Below, piece after piece: positions 18,023 to 27,010 of a stretch of 64,000 nucleotides of DNA (position 1 is its first letter; the number at the start of each line of letters is the position of its first letter). Under the pieces are notes generated by a model. That model saw nothing but the letters and a program-made list of their open reading frames with translations. It had not been told where the DNA came from and did no database searches. A program made the position numbers and the translations under genes. The DNA is taken from assembly GCF_042654985.1 (NCBI RefSeq), contig NZ_JBHSMT010000029.1, positions 186,001 through 250,000 on the forward strand. The letters run 5' to 3'. The DNA comes from Paraherbaspirillum soli. GTDB taxonomy: Bacteria; Pseudomonadota; Gammaproteobacteria; Burkholderiales; Burkholderiaceae_D.

Positions 18023-18775
18023 ATGAAACGACGTTTTCTGCTGAAATCGATGACAGCCGCCGGCCTGGCGGCAGTAGGCGGCACGGCCATGTTGGCACCC
18101 GCCTTACGCGCAGCCGCCGCCACTATCCCCGCAGAATTACGCATCAGGCCTGACGGCGCCAGTGTGTTGCTGGTGGTGGATGTGCAGAACTGCTTTGTCG
18201 CCGGCGGCACGCTGCCGGTCAAGGATGGCAATGCCGTGATACCGGTGATTAACAGATTGGGCCACGCGTTTAACAACGTGGTGCTCACCCAGAATTGGCA
18301 CACCCCCGGCCACATCTCGTTTGCGTCGGCGCATCCCGGGAAAAATCCTTTTGATACGAGCACCGTGTCCTATGGCACCCAAACACTATGGCCCGACCAC
18401 TGCGTGCAGCACACGGCAGACGCCGATTTACAAAAGGACTTGCAGATTCCGCATGCGAAATTGGTGATTCGCAAGGGCAATCACAAGGACATGGACAGTT
18501 ATTCCGCCTTCATGGAAGCGGACAAGAAAACCTCAACCGGCCTGGCGTCCTATCTGAAGGCGCATGGCATCAAGCGGGTGTTTGTCACCGGTCTGGCAAC
18601 CGACTTTGGCGTTGCCTACAGCGCGCTGGATGCGCGCGCTGCCGGCTTTGAAGTCTATGTGATTGAAGACGCGACGCGCGCCATCGACCTCAACGGATCG
18701 CTTGCCGCTGCATGGCGAACAATGAAGAAGGCGGGAATCGAGCGGATTAGGTCGGAAGACATTGTACTAAGCTAA
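18023..18775 (+). CDS. Tat-exported nicotinamidase/isochorismatase homologue lacking the catalytic Cys
   Basis: A PncA-type hydrolase fold with a twin-arginine leader (MKRRFLLKSMTAAGLAAVGG) and an Ala-rich h-region to about residue 33, so it should act in the periplasm. Family landmarks are VVDVQNCF (catalytic Asp53), TQNWHTPGHISF with metal-binding His residues, WPDHCVQ and Lys151 in IRKGNHKDMDSYSAF. The nucleophile position, normally the Cys of an ATD(Y/F)CV motif, reads ATDFGV: Gly196, codon GGC at 18608-18610. The family normally needs this Cys to hydrolyse nicotinamide. The protein may be inactive, may bind ligand only, or may reflect a one-base change (TGC to GGC). Confidence 0.82.
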   Translation: MKRRFLLKSMTAAGLAAVGGTAMLAPALRAAAATIPAELRIRPDGASVLLVVDVQNCFVAGGTLPVKDGNAVIPVINRLGHAFNNVVLTQNWHTPGHISFASAHPGKNPFDTSTVSYGTQTLWPDHCVQHTADADLQKDLQIPHAKLVIRKGNHKDMDSYSAFMEADKKTSTGLASYLKAHGIKRVFVTGLATDFGVAYSALDARAAGFEVYVIEDATRAIDLNGSLAAAWRTMKKAGIERIRSEDIVLS

Positions 18776-18828
18776 ATCTGGAAAAATGGGACGGCAAGCT
18801 TACTCCGCATGCCTGATCGCCCACCCAA

Positions 18829-18868
18829 ATAAAAAAAACACCCAGCAGCTTGTGACCGTTGGGTGTTG
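18829..18868 (-). terminator. Rho-independent terminator of the autotransporter gene
   Basis: On the minus strand, arms AACACCCAA and TGGGTGTT enclose a 14-base loop and are followed by a run of eight T. It sits about 40 bp past the stop of the autotransporter gene. In the plus direction the U-tract is absent, so it mainly serves the minus-strand gene. Confidence 0.8.
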
Positions 18869-18908
18869 TAAAGATCCGGAATTAACCGGAACGGGGGAAA
18901 TCAAGAAA

Positions 18909-21728
18909 TCATTGGAAGCTGATGCGGATACCTGCCGAGACGACGTTATTGCCCAGGCCACCCTTGCCGAATTGCGCATCGTAATTGGCATACCAGCCCC
19001 AGCGACGATCGACCTCGGTAGAGATACCAACGCCAGCCCAGCCGGAGGTGCGCGACAGGCCGATGCCTTGCACCGTAAACCTGGCGTCAGGCGCACCGGA
19101 AAACGCCGCCGTCAAATCCAGGCTGCCGTCGGTGAACGCATGCTGCACGGCTGCGTAAGCTTGCAGCACGCTGTTACCGCCGCTCCAATGGAATCCGGCG
19201 TCGCCGCGCAGACCAAGTAGAGCTGTCGTCTGATGATAGGTTTTACTATCGGCGGTCAAGCCAAAGACACTGCCGTTTTCCGTGAAGCCGTCACGCTTTA
19301 CCCGGTCGTAGGCAATGCCGGCGAACGGGGTGATGCGCGTGCTGTCCGACAGCTTGATTGCATACCCGGTTTCACCGTAGGCGGACCAGACATTATCGGT
19401 ATGCTCGGCGCTCAGGCTGTCGACCTGGTTGCCGACCAATGCAGTGCGCGTCACCGTGCTGGCCACCGTTGCCAAGCCGGCCCGGCCCGAGACATACACG
19501 CCGTCGTTAGCCAGCGCATAGCGACCGTACAAGGAGAGCCCGGTGTTGTGGCTCTTGGATTGTCCCGCCAGCCGATCAAAGCTGGCCTGACCGTCCGAAT
19601 AAGCGATTGCCGCGCCGACGATGGTCCGCTCGTTCAGATGGGTGTCGACGCCGAACTGGCCGCCCCACAGCGAAGTATCGCCATGCGCAAAACCGGTCTC
19701 GCTCAGCTTGCCGGAAGCACCGAGCGCACTCACCCACAGACCGCTTTGGTCCGCCCCCGATGACTGCTGTCCCAACAGCGACAAGCGATTCGACAGATCG
19801 CGGTTGACCGCTTGCGATTGCTGGAAGGTCAGCGCTTGCGCCGAAGCGTGAATTTGCCCCGACAAGCTGTCCAGCACTTGAGCGGCCGCGGCGACGTCGG
19901 CGGTCTTTTGCAAAGCTGCGGCACTCGCCAGGAACACGCCGTTAGCGCCGCCGGTGGCGCCGCTGGCGACCATTTTGTCGGCAGCCTTCAGCGCCGTTTC
20001 AACGTTGACGGCGGCGTTGGTGCGAGTGGCATCCTTGCCGAAAGCGCTGGCAGAGAAACTCGGAATATCGTTGCGTGCAATTCTCAGATCGACTTCATTC
20101 GGGGTGTAGCTCAGCGTCGCCGTAATGAAAGTGCCCGGGACAAACGTCGCGCCATCGGCTTCAAAAGCCAGGTCGCCGAATTGACCGCTGACGCCGCCGC
20201 CGGCAGTCAACACTTTGCCGGTGCTGCCGGCTTGCGCCGTGACGTAGCCGGATGGGTCGCTGTTGCCGGCCGGCGTGGTCGCAACCAGGTGCGAATTGCC
20301 GAGCGCCGCGCTGCCGCCAACCTTCAAGGTCGAATTCAACTGATTGGCAAGCGTGGCCGATGCGGACGCGGTGTAATTGCCGACTATGGTCAAGCCGGCG
20401 CCGGTGTTGTTCACTCTTCCGGCATTGACGACGTTGCCGTGCACCCGGCCGCCGTTGCCTGCCAGCTGGCCGGCAGCGGAGACATTCACCGTTGAAGCAA
20501 CCGAGCCGGTGATATTCAGGATGCCGCCCAAAATGCTGTTGTCGCCGGAATAAGTGTTATTGCCGGCCAGCGTCAATTGACCGCTGCCGCTTTTAATCAA
20601 GCCGGCGTCGCCGCCGATATCGTTTTTGAATACCGACGAAACCGTGTCGAAATTGACGTTGACGTAGGCGCCCAGCGCCAGCCGGGTGTCGAACAGCGCA
20701 GGACCATTGACCGCCTTGCTGGCATTCAAAAGTCCCCAGCCGTAGGTGGCGCGGTCATGCATATCGGTCGCGGTCGACAGAATCGTCTGCCGAATCAAAT
20801 CGGCATTCATCCATGGATACGCCTGCTGCACCAAGGCAGCGGCGCCAGTCACCGCCGGCGCCGAAAATGAGGTGCCATAGACCCTGCCGCCGGCAACATT
20901 AGAAGCAAAATCGCCGGTTGCGGCAAGACACCAGTCGGCGGCAATGCCGCACCGATTGGAGTAACTGGAAATGATTCCCGGCGTGGTGTCGGCGCGTGCA
21001 TAACCGTCGCTGCCGCCGACCGCATTGACGGCAACCACCGCGATCCAGCCGGTTTTCAGATCGGGATAAATGGCAGGCAGACCGGCATCCAGGCTGGGCT
21101 GGGCACTGCCGTCATTGCCGGCCGACCAGATAAACAAACCGTTCTGCGCAACGTAGGGCTGGAACAAAGCATGCAAGGCCGCGCCCGTGGTGCCCGGTGT
21201 GGTAATCGAGCCGGTGCCGTTGGATTGGTTGACGATCTTTACCCCTTTTGCAAACAGGTCTTGATAGATCTGGCTGGTCAGGATCAAGCTATTGCCGCTG
21301 GTGCCGGATGCCGCCGCTTCAATGAAGACGCCGGGGGCGATGCCGAGCGTACTGCCGCCCAGCATTTCGCTGACTTCGGTGCCATGGGTATTGCCGTCGC
21401 CGCCGGCTGCACCATAAAACGTTTTGTGAATGCGTCCGGCAAATTGAGAGCTGGAGACGTCGAAGTCGGTGTCGACCACCCCGACCGTGACCCCGGTCCC
21501 GATGATGCCTTGCGCGTGCGCCGCGATCGCATTGCTGGGATCGAGCACATTCAATAACGGCGCTGGCGCGGGTGTCGTCGCCACTACCGGCGCGGTCACC
21601 GTCGGCACGGTCGGCGCCGGAGCCGGACTTGCGCTGCCGCCACCGCCACCGCCGCAGCCGGAGATCAGCGTCATCACGGCCAATGAGATGACGGACAGTG
21701 AGTGTTGAGTAGACTGATTCTTTTTCAT
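18909..21728 (-). CDS. Autotransporter subtilisin-like serine protease (S8) with a lipoprotein signal
   Basis: A 939-residue protein exported by type V secretion. It begins with a lipoprotein-type signal peptide ending in the lipobox LISGC (Cys25), then a poly-Gly and Pro/Ala linker. The S8 protease domain follows: Asp86 in VGVVDTDFD, His115 in NTHGTEVSEML, Asn205 in WSAGND and Ser287 in GTSFSAPA. An autotransporter-associated repeat (GSGQLTLAGNNTYSGDN) is near residue 385. The last 270 residues form a beta-barrel ending GIRISFQ. The layout resembles the NalP type of surface protease. It is monocistronic with its own terminator. The substrates are unknown. Confidence 0.92.
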   Translation of the reverse strand: MKKNQSTQHSLSVISLAVMTLISGCGGGGGGSASPAPAPTVPTVTAPVVATTPAPAPLLNVLDPSNAIAAHAQGIIGTGVTVGVVDTDFDVSSSQFAGRIHKTFYGAAGGDGNTHGTEVSEMLGGSTLGIAPGVFIEAAASGTSGNSLILTSQIYQDLFAKGVKIVNQSNGTGSITTPGTTGAALHALFQPYVAQNGLFIWSAGNDGSAQPSLDAGLPAIYPDLKTGWIAVVAVNAVGGSDGYARADTTPGIISSYSNRCGIAADWCLAATGDFASNVAGGRVYGTSFSAPAVTGAAALVQQAYPWMNADLIRQTILSTATDMHDRATYGWGLLNASKAVNGPALFDTRLALGAYVNVNFDTVSSVFKNDIGGDAGLIKSGSGQLTLAGNNTYSGDNSILGGILNITGSVASTVNVSAAGQLAGNGGRVHGNVVNAGRVNNTGAGLTIVGNYTASASATLANQLNSTLKVGGSAALGNSHLVATTPAGNSDPSGYVTAQAGSTGKVLTAGGGVSGQFGDLAFEADGATFVPGTFITATLSYTPNEVDLRIARNDIPSFSASAFGKDATRTNAAVNVETALKAADKMVASGATGGANGVFLASAAALQKTADVAAAAQVLDSLSGQIHASAQALTFQQSQAVNRDLSNRLSLLGQQSSGADQSGLWVSALGASGKLSETGFAHGDTSLWGGQFGVDTHLNERTIVGAAIAYSDGQASFDRLAGQSKSHNTGLSLYGRYALANDGVYVSGRAGLATVASTVTRTALVGNQVDSLSAEHTDNVWSAYGETGYAIKLSDSTRITPFAGIAYDRVKRDGFTENGSVFGLTADSKTYHQTTALLGLRGDAGFHWSGGNSVLQAYAAVQHAFTDGSLDLTAAFSGAPDARFTVQGIGLSRTSGWAGVGISTEVDRRWGWYANYDAQFGKGGLGNNVVSAGIRISFQ

Positions 21729-22304
21729 AACACCCCCAACATATTTGCATTTGTAACTAGCCCGAGATACCCGGGCTATCCACTTACTTGATTCACGTAC
21801 TGCGACGTGTATTTAATAAGCTGCAATCAATAATGTTGTCCTCTAGAAATTTATTATGCGCGTGTCTTCAGCTCTTTATTAGGGTTTTTTAGCCCAAATA
21901 ATGCGAGTAACTTTTGCTTCTACAGCGGCGATACAATGGTGAATTTTCCTTAATGCAATATCGCTCGCGCTAATATCCTGGAACTATCCGTTCATCATTT
22001 TTGATTATTGTTCCATGGCAACCCCTCTTCCAATTGATGGAAGTTATTCAAAACATGGCCTTTTATCTGCCCATGAATCGCTTCTGCATCAGCCGCAATT
22101 CAGCAAAAAAACTATGGATATCTTGTGAGTCATTGCGAAAGCGGAAAATACGCGGAGTACGGATCGCTACCGATGGAAAAAGGGGAATCGTGAATGCGAG
22201 GCGGCCGACGATCGTGTCGTACCAATTTGAAGAGTGGATGCCGGTGCTGGAGCGGCGTGATGGTTGAGCTGACGAGCCCAACACTTTGTAGCGACTAATG
22301 GAAC
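21729..22304. other. Intergenic region upstream of the autotransporter gene
   Basis: This 576-bp AT-rich stretch must contain the promoter of the minus-strand autotransporter. Several A/T-rich candidate boxes exist around 21780-21900, but I cannot pick one. An 88-codon open frame at 22001-22267 has no ribosome-binding site or recognisable motif, and I do not call it a gene. Confidence 0.4.
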
Positions 22305-22400
22305 GTAGGGCGGAAAAGCGCAGCGTCTTCCGCCGTTGGATGTGCCGCCTGCGTGTGATGTATCCGAGACGGCGGAAGGCGCTGCGCTTTTCCGCCCTAC
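22305..22400. repeat. REP-like palindromic element, family 2, copy 1
   Basis: A 96-bp imperfect palindrome. The left arm begins GTAGGGCGGAAAAGCGCAGC and the right arm ends with GCTGCGCTTTTCCGCCCTAC. The arms are separated by a short variable centre. Related elements lie at 39051, 42182 and 57200. Confidence 0.8.
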
Positions 22401-22513
22401 TTCTTGTGTGTTTTATTGCTCTCTAACTGTGCGCGCATCACAGTGAATTGTTAGCAAGAAGCCGATGAATGAACAAACATCGGGCCATGCACGCACAGCG
22501 ATCTGGCCGACCG

Positions 22514-22966
22514 CTAAACCGCGCCGGCCGCCATCACCAAGCCAACCCAATGTGAGGTCGACTCGTCCGCCATCGACGATGCCGACCTGGCGCCCCTGAG
22601 CTTGGCCAGGGCGGAGTTGTAGACCTGTTTGTTTTCACGCCTAGTCAGCCGTTGTTTGATGCGCCCGGTTTGCTGGTCGCCGTACGCAACGATCTGCTGG
22701 AACATCGCCATCAGCTCGCGGTCGTCGTACATGTATTGCGTCAGCTGGCGCCAGACATCGCATTCATTCCAGCGCCTGAACCGCATGTACGCCGTATTCC
22801 ATTTGCCGAACTCGGCAGGCAGGTCGCGCCACATGGCCTGGTTCGAAATAATCCATAGCACCGCTTCGACAAACAGGCGATTATTCCGACCTTTGGCGCC
22901 GGGGTCGCCCTGCTTTCCTATCAATAGCGGTTCCAGTTTTTGCCATTGCTCTTCTCGAAGTTTCAT
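22514..22966 (-). pseudogene. IS5-family transposase N-terminal fragment
   Basis: A 150-codon open frame matching the N-terminal (DUF4096-like) part of IS5-group transposases. The hallmarks are LREEQWQKLEPLLIGKQGDPGAKGRNNRLFVEAVLWIISNQAMWRDLPAEFGKWNTAYMRFRRW. The last 35 residues no longer look like a transposase, and no DDE catalytic half follows. I see no terminal inverted repeats. It starts 37 bp after cheW on the same strand with its own AGGA-type ribosome-binding site, so it may be co-transcribed. It is most likely an IS remnant. Confidence 0.7.
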
Positions 22967-23002
22967 CCTGAGTTCCTGTACCTGTTTTGCCTGTTTTGCC
23001 TA

Positions 23003-23497
23003 TTAAGCAGCGCTTTCGAACAGCGCCATATCTTCGCTGCACATCAGTTTTTCGATGTCGATCAAAATCAGCATGCGTTCTTCAACCGTGCCGAGCCCGG
23101 TCAAATATTCGGCCGACAAGGTCGAGCCGAATTCCGGCGCCGGCCTGATTTCTTCATGGCCGAGGGTCAGCACATCGGACACGCCATCGACCAGGATGCC
23201 GACCACGCGATCGGCGATGTTGAGAATAATCACCACGGTCTGATGGTTGTATTGAATATTCTGCAGCCGGAACTTGATGCGCAAATCGACGATCGGCACG
23301 ATGATGCCGCGCAGATTGGTCACGCCTTTGATGAACTCGGGGGCATGCGCGATCCGGGTCACCGCTTCGTAATCCCGGATCTCCTGCACCTTCAGGATGT
23401 CGATGCCGTATTCTTCAGTGCCCAATGTAAACACCAGGAATTTTTGTCCCTCGGTGTCGTCTTGCGCCGCCTCAACCGTATTTTGGTTATTCATCAT
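23003..23497 (-). CDS. cheW: Chemotaxis coupling protein CheW (first copy)
   Basis: CheW links chemoreceptors to the kinase CheA. The SH3-like fold is seen in FLVFTLGTEEYGIDILKVQEIR, NLRGIIVPIVDLRIKF and VGILVDGVSDVL. I start at 23497 (MMNNQNT) because an AGGAG lies about eight bases upstream. It follows cheA directly in the order flhDC-motAB-cheY-cheA-cheW. A second, divergent CheW is encoded at 31801-32313. Confidence 0.95.
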   Translation of the reverse strand: MMNNQNTVEAAQDDTEGQKFLVFTLGTEEYGIDILKVQEIRDYEAVTRIAHAPEFIKGVTNLRGIIVPIVDLRIKFRLQNIQYNHQTVVIILNIADRVVGILVDGVSDVLTLGHEEIRPAPEFGSTLSAEYLTGLGTVEERMLILIDIEKLMCSEDMALFESAA

Positions 23498-23514
23498 TTT
23501 CTTTTCTCCTGTAA

Positions 23515-25569
23515 TCAAGCGGCTGCCAGCGCGGGAGCCTTGTCCCGGTTGGCGCGCTGCAGCGCCGCCACATCGACAATCAGGGCGACACTGCCGTCGC
23601 CCAGAATGGTCGCGGCAGAGATGCCCGGCACCTTGCGGTAATTGGTTTCCAGATTCTTGACCACCACCTGATGCTGTCCGACCAGCTGATCCACCAGCAA
23701 GGCGAAGCGCTTGCCCTCGCCGTGCAGGATCACCACGATGCCCTGGGTCGGGTCGGTGCGCGCATCGGCGACGTTGAACACACGGTGCAATTCGGTCAGC
23801 GGCAAGTATTCGCCGCGCACGTGCAGCACCTGCTCGTCGTTGGTGACGGAATGAATGTCTTCGGCCCGCGGCTGCAGCGATTCGATCACGAAGTTCAGCG
23901 GCAGGATATAGACTTCATTGCCGACCTTGACCGACATGCCGTCCAGGATCGCCAGCGTCAGCGGCAAGATGATCTTGGTGGTGGTGCCGTTGCCCTGACG
24001 CGAGGAAATCTCGACGTGGCCGCCCATTTCCTGGATGTTGCGCTTGACCACGTCCATCCCGACGCCGCGGCCGGAGACATCGGTAATTTTTTCGGCGGTC
24101 GAAAACCCGGGCGCGAAAATCAATTGCCACACTTCGTCATCGGTAATCGTGTCGCTGATTTCCATCCCTTGCTGGATCGCTTTGGCCAGGATTCTTTCCC
24201 GGTTCAGACCGGCGCCGTCGTCGCTCACTTCAATCACGATATTGCCGCCCTGGTGCTGCGCCGACAGCAGCAGCTGACCGCACGGATCCTTGCCGGCGGC
24301 GATCCGCTGCTCCGGTTTTTCGATGCCGTGGTCGAGACTGTTGCGCACCAGATGTGTGAGCGGATCGACGATGCGTTCGATCAGGCTCTTGTCCAGCTCG
24401 GTGGTTTTACCGAACGTCACCAGCTGGATCTGCTTGCCCAGCTTGTCGGTCAGGTCGCGCACCAGACGCGGGAAGCGGCTGAACACATAATCCATTTGCA
24501 TCATGCGGATCGACATCACCGATTCCTGCAAATCGCGGGCGTTGCGCTCAAGCAGGCCCATGCCGCTCAACAGCCTTTCGTGCAGCACCGGGTCCAGCTG
24601 CGAAGCGGTTTGCGCCAGCATCGACTGGGTAATCACCAGCTCGCCGACCAAGTTGATGATCTGGTCGACTTTTTCCACATCGACCCGGATCGAACTGGAT
24701 TCCTTGCCGCCGGCAGCAGCAGCGGGCGTGGCGGCCGCAGCTGCTTTCGGCGCTGCTGCTGCGGCGGCGGCGGCGGCGGCAGGTGCCGGTGCAACGGCAA
24801 CCGGTGCAATCGGTGCAACGGCCGGCTCCGGCGCTGCCACGGCCGCCGGCTCTTCCTCGGCTGCGGAAGCGGCTGCTTCCTGGCTGATCTCGATCTGGTC
24901 GAAGTCGATAATGAAGCAGCACACCGCGATGATGTCGTCCGCCTCGCAGGTGGTCTCCAGCCATACCGTCAAACTGTCGTCGGTCTGCGTATGAGCCACC
25001 ACTTCGCCCAGGTTGGCCAGCTCGCCGCTCAACAGGTTGCGATCGCTTTCGGATACTTTGGTGAAGCGCACCTTCAGGCGCGGATTGAGCGCCGCGGCCG
25101 GCGCTGCGACCGGTGCAGCGACTGCGACCGGCGCTACCACCGGCGCCGGTGCGGGCTTGGCTGCGGGCGCTTTGGCGCCGCCGCTTTCCTCTTGCGCCAG
25201 TTGTTGCAGAACTGCGCAGATGCGCGCAACGATTTGCGGGTCCGGCTCGCCGCCTGCCCGATAAGCACTTAACTGTTCTTGTAACACGTCTTTGGTTTCC
25301 AAAAAGGCATCGATCATTTCCTTGCGCAACACCAGTTCGCGATGACGCGCGCGGTCCAGCAAATTTTCCAGCAGGTGCGTGGTATCGGTCAGCGCGACGA
25401 AGCCAAATGTCGCGGCGCCGCCCTTGATCGAATGCGCGGCCCGAAAGATGGCATTCAGATGCTCGTTGTCGGGCGCGTCGATGTCCAGGCTCAGCAGCAA
25501 CTGCTCCATTTCAGCCAGCAGTTCATCCGCTTCCTCGAAGAAGGCCTGGTAAAACTCGGTAATGTCCAT
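23515..25569 (-). CDS. cheA: Chemotaxis histidine kinase CheA
   Basis: A 684-residue class II histidine kinase. The N-terminal Hpt domain carries the phosphorylated His46 in AAHSIKGGAATFGF. A regulator-binding domain and two Ala/Pro-rich linkers follow. The dimerisation and HATPase domains contain VRNSLDHGIE, VSDDGAGLN and GRGVGMDVVK. A CheW-like C-terminal domain follows (ILDGMSVKVGNEVYILPLNFVIESL). The start MDITEFYQAFFEEADELL at 25569 is preceded by AAGGAG, and the longer upstream frame has no family resemblance. A CheY-like gene lies upstream. Confidence 0.96.
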   Translation of the reverse strand: MDITEFYQAFFEEADELLAEMEQLLLSLDIDAPDNEHLNAIFRAAHSIKGGAATFGFVALTDTTHLLENLLDRARHRELVLRKEMIDAFLETKDVLQEQLSAYRAGGEPDPQIVARICAVLQQLAQEESGGAKAPAAKPAPAPVVAPVAVAAPVAAPAAALNPRLKVRFTKVSESDRNLLSGELANLGEVVAHTQTDDSLTVWLETTCEADDIIAVCCFIIDFDQIEISQEAAASAAEEEPAAVAAPEPAVAPIAPVAVAPAPAAAAAAAAAAPKAAAAATPAAAAGGKESSSIRVDVEKVDQIINLVGELVITQSMLAQTASQLDPVLHERLLSGMGLLERNARDLQESVMSIRMMQMDYVFSRFPRLVRDLTDKLGKQIQLVTFGKTTELDKSLIERIVDPLTHLVRNSLDHGIEKPEQRIAAGKDPCGQLLLSAQHQGGNIVIEVSDDGAGLNRERILAKAIQQGMEISDTITDDEVWQLIFAPGFSTAEKITDVSGRGVGMDVVKRNIQEMGGHVEISSRQGNGTTTKIILPLTLAILDGMSVKVGNEVYILPLNFVIESLQPRAEDIHSVTNDEQVLHVRGEYLPLTELHRVFNVADARTDPTQGIVVILHGEGKRFALLVDQLVGQHQVVVKNLETNYRKVPGISAATILGDGSVALIVDVAALQRANRDKAPALAAA

Positions 25570-25673
25570 ATCGCTTGTTGTCTCCTTGCTTGGTACCGCT
25601 TGTCTTGTCTCTGATCCAGCCTGAAGCTGGAAAGCGCTTTGTGTCTTGTCTGTATTACGGCATCGCTGCGATC

Positions 25674-26042
25674 TTATTGCAGCAGGCTGCCCACCACTTC
25701 CAGCAACGTCGACGGCTCGATCGGCTTGCGCAGCCAACCGCTGGCGCCGGCTTGACGGGCCTCGGCTTTTTCGGCGTCGCTGGCTTCCGTGGTCAACACC
25801 AGGATCGGGGTCTTGGCGTAGCTCGGCAAATGGCGCAGCGCACGGATCAGCTGATTGCCGCCCATCACCGGCATATTCCAGTCGGTCAAGACCAGGTCCG
25901 CCGCCCGCTGCTCCGCCTGCTTCACCGCCGCCTGGCCGTCTGCCGCCAGCAGGATGTGATATTCGGCTTCAGCCAGCGCAGTCGAAATCAATTGCCGCAT
26001 CACTGCGGAGTCATCCACCACAAGTATTGTTTTAGCCATCAT
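25674..26042 (-). CDS. CheY-like single-domain response regulator
   Basis: A 122-residue stand-alone receiver domain. The acidic pocket is VVDDS near the N-terminus, the phospho-acceptor is Asp54 in VLTDWNMPVMGG, and Thr (VLTTEAS) and Lys (WLRKPIEP) follow at the usual places. It lies between motB and cheA and should receive phosphate from CheA. It may be the motor-binding CheY or a helper; other che genes are outside the window. Its ATG overlaps the motB stop (ATGA). Confidence 0.88.
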   Translation of the reverse strand: MMAKTILVVDDSAVMRQLISTALAEAEYHILLAADGQAAVKQAEQRAADLVLTDWNMPVMGGNQLIRALRHLPSYAKTPILVLTTEASDAEKAEARQAGASGWLRKPIEPSTLLEVVGSLLQ

Positions 26043-26983
26043 GTCGCCTTTGGTTTCGCGGGTTTTGCCGGTGCCGGTTTGGCGCTTCCGGTTGCGGCCG
26101 GCGTCACTGCGCGCAATTGGTCGGCGGCGTCTTGCCGATTGTCGATATTGACTTCGTCGTTACTCTTGGCGCCCTCGTTTTCCTGCTCGATCCGTTCCTG
26201 GGCACGATGATTCAGCACAATGATGCTGATGCGTCGATTGATCGGATCCAGCGGATCGTTTTTATTCAAGTGCATGGTCGAGGCGACTCCCATCACCCGC
26301 AGGACTTTCTCGTCGATCAAACCGCCGGCAATCAGTTCGCGCCGCGAAGCATTGGCGCGATCGGCCGACAGCTCCCAGTTGCTATAGGATTTTTCCCCTT
26401 GCGCATAAGGCGTCGCATCGGTGTGTCCGGACAAGGTGATCTTGTTCGGCAGCTCGTTCAGGACCGGTCCGATTTCACGCAGGATGATGCTCATGTACGG
26501 CTCCACCTTGGCGCTGGCGAGATCGAACATGGGGCGGTTGCGGGTATCGACGATTTGAATCCGCAAGCCTTCGCTGGTGATGTCGATCAGCAGTTGCGGC
26601 CGGAACTGCTTGAGCAAGGGATTGGCCTCGATCACCTGATCCAGCCTGCGCTTGAGTTCGCGCAGACGGTCGACGTCATCGGCGGCAGCGCGTCTTACTT
26701 CGCCGTCGGCGTGGGTCGGATCGGTGCCGCCTCCTGGAATCACGCTGGTGCTGGTGCTGCTTTTGTTGCCGCCGTTAATCGCCACCTTGAGCGGCTGGCG
26801 GAAATACTCGGCGATCCCTGCCAATTGCTTGGGGGTCGAAATCGCCAGCAGCCACATCACCAGGAAGAAGGCCATCATCGCCGTCATGAAGTCAGCGTAA
26901 GCGATCTTCCAGCTGCCGCCGTGCGACTGATGTTTGGCCGGCGCCGAGCGTTTGACGACGATCCGATGTTTATGTTTGCTCAT
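26039..26983 (-). CDS. motB: Flagellar motor stator protein MotB
   Basis: MotB anchors the proton-driven stator to peptidoglycan. A basic cytoplasmic head leads into one membrane helix with the proton-binding Asp31 in KIAYADFMTAMMAFFLVMWLLA. The C-terminal OmpA-like domain contains ITLSGHTDATPYA and NWELSADRANASRREL. The 314-residue length is typical. It follows motA after a 27-bp gap and is coupled to the CheY-like gene. Confidence 0.96.
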   Translation of the reverse strand: MSKHKHRIVVKRSAPAKHQSHGGSWKIAYADFMTAMMAFFLVMWLLAISTPKQLAGIAEYFRQPLKVAINGGNKSSTSTSVIPGGGTDPTHADGEVRRAAADDVDRLRELKRRLDQVIEANPLLKQFRPQLLIDITSEGLRIQIVDTRNRPMFDLASAKVEPYMSIILREIGPVLNELPNKITLSGHTDATPYAQGEKSYSNWELSADRANASRRELIAGGLIDEKVLRVMGVASTMHLNKNDPLDPINRRISIIVLNHRAQERIEQENEGAKSNDEVNIDNRQDAADQLRAVTPAATGSAKPAPAKPAKPKAT

Positions 26984-27010
26984 AGCGCTTCAGTCCCGAA
27001 CCTAGTCCAA

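Noticed and set aside
22001..22267. 88-codon open frame upstream of the family 2 palindrome
   Set aside because: No ribosome-binding site, no recognisable motif, and in a region with many chance frames.
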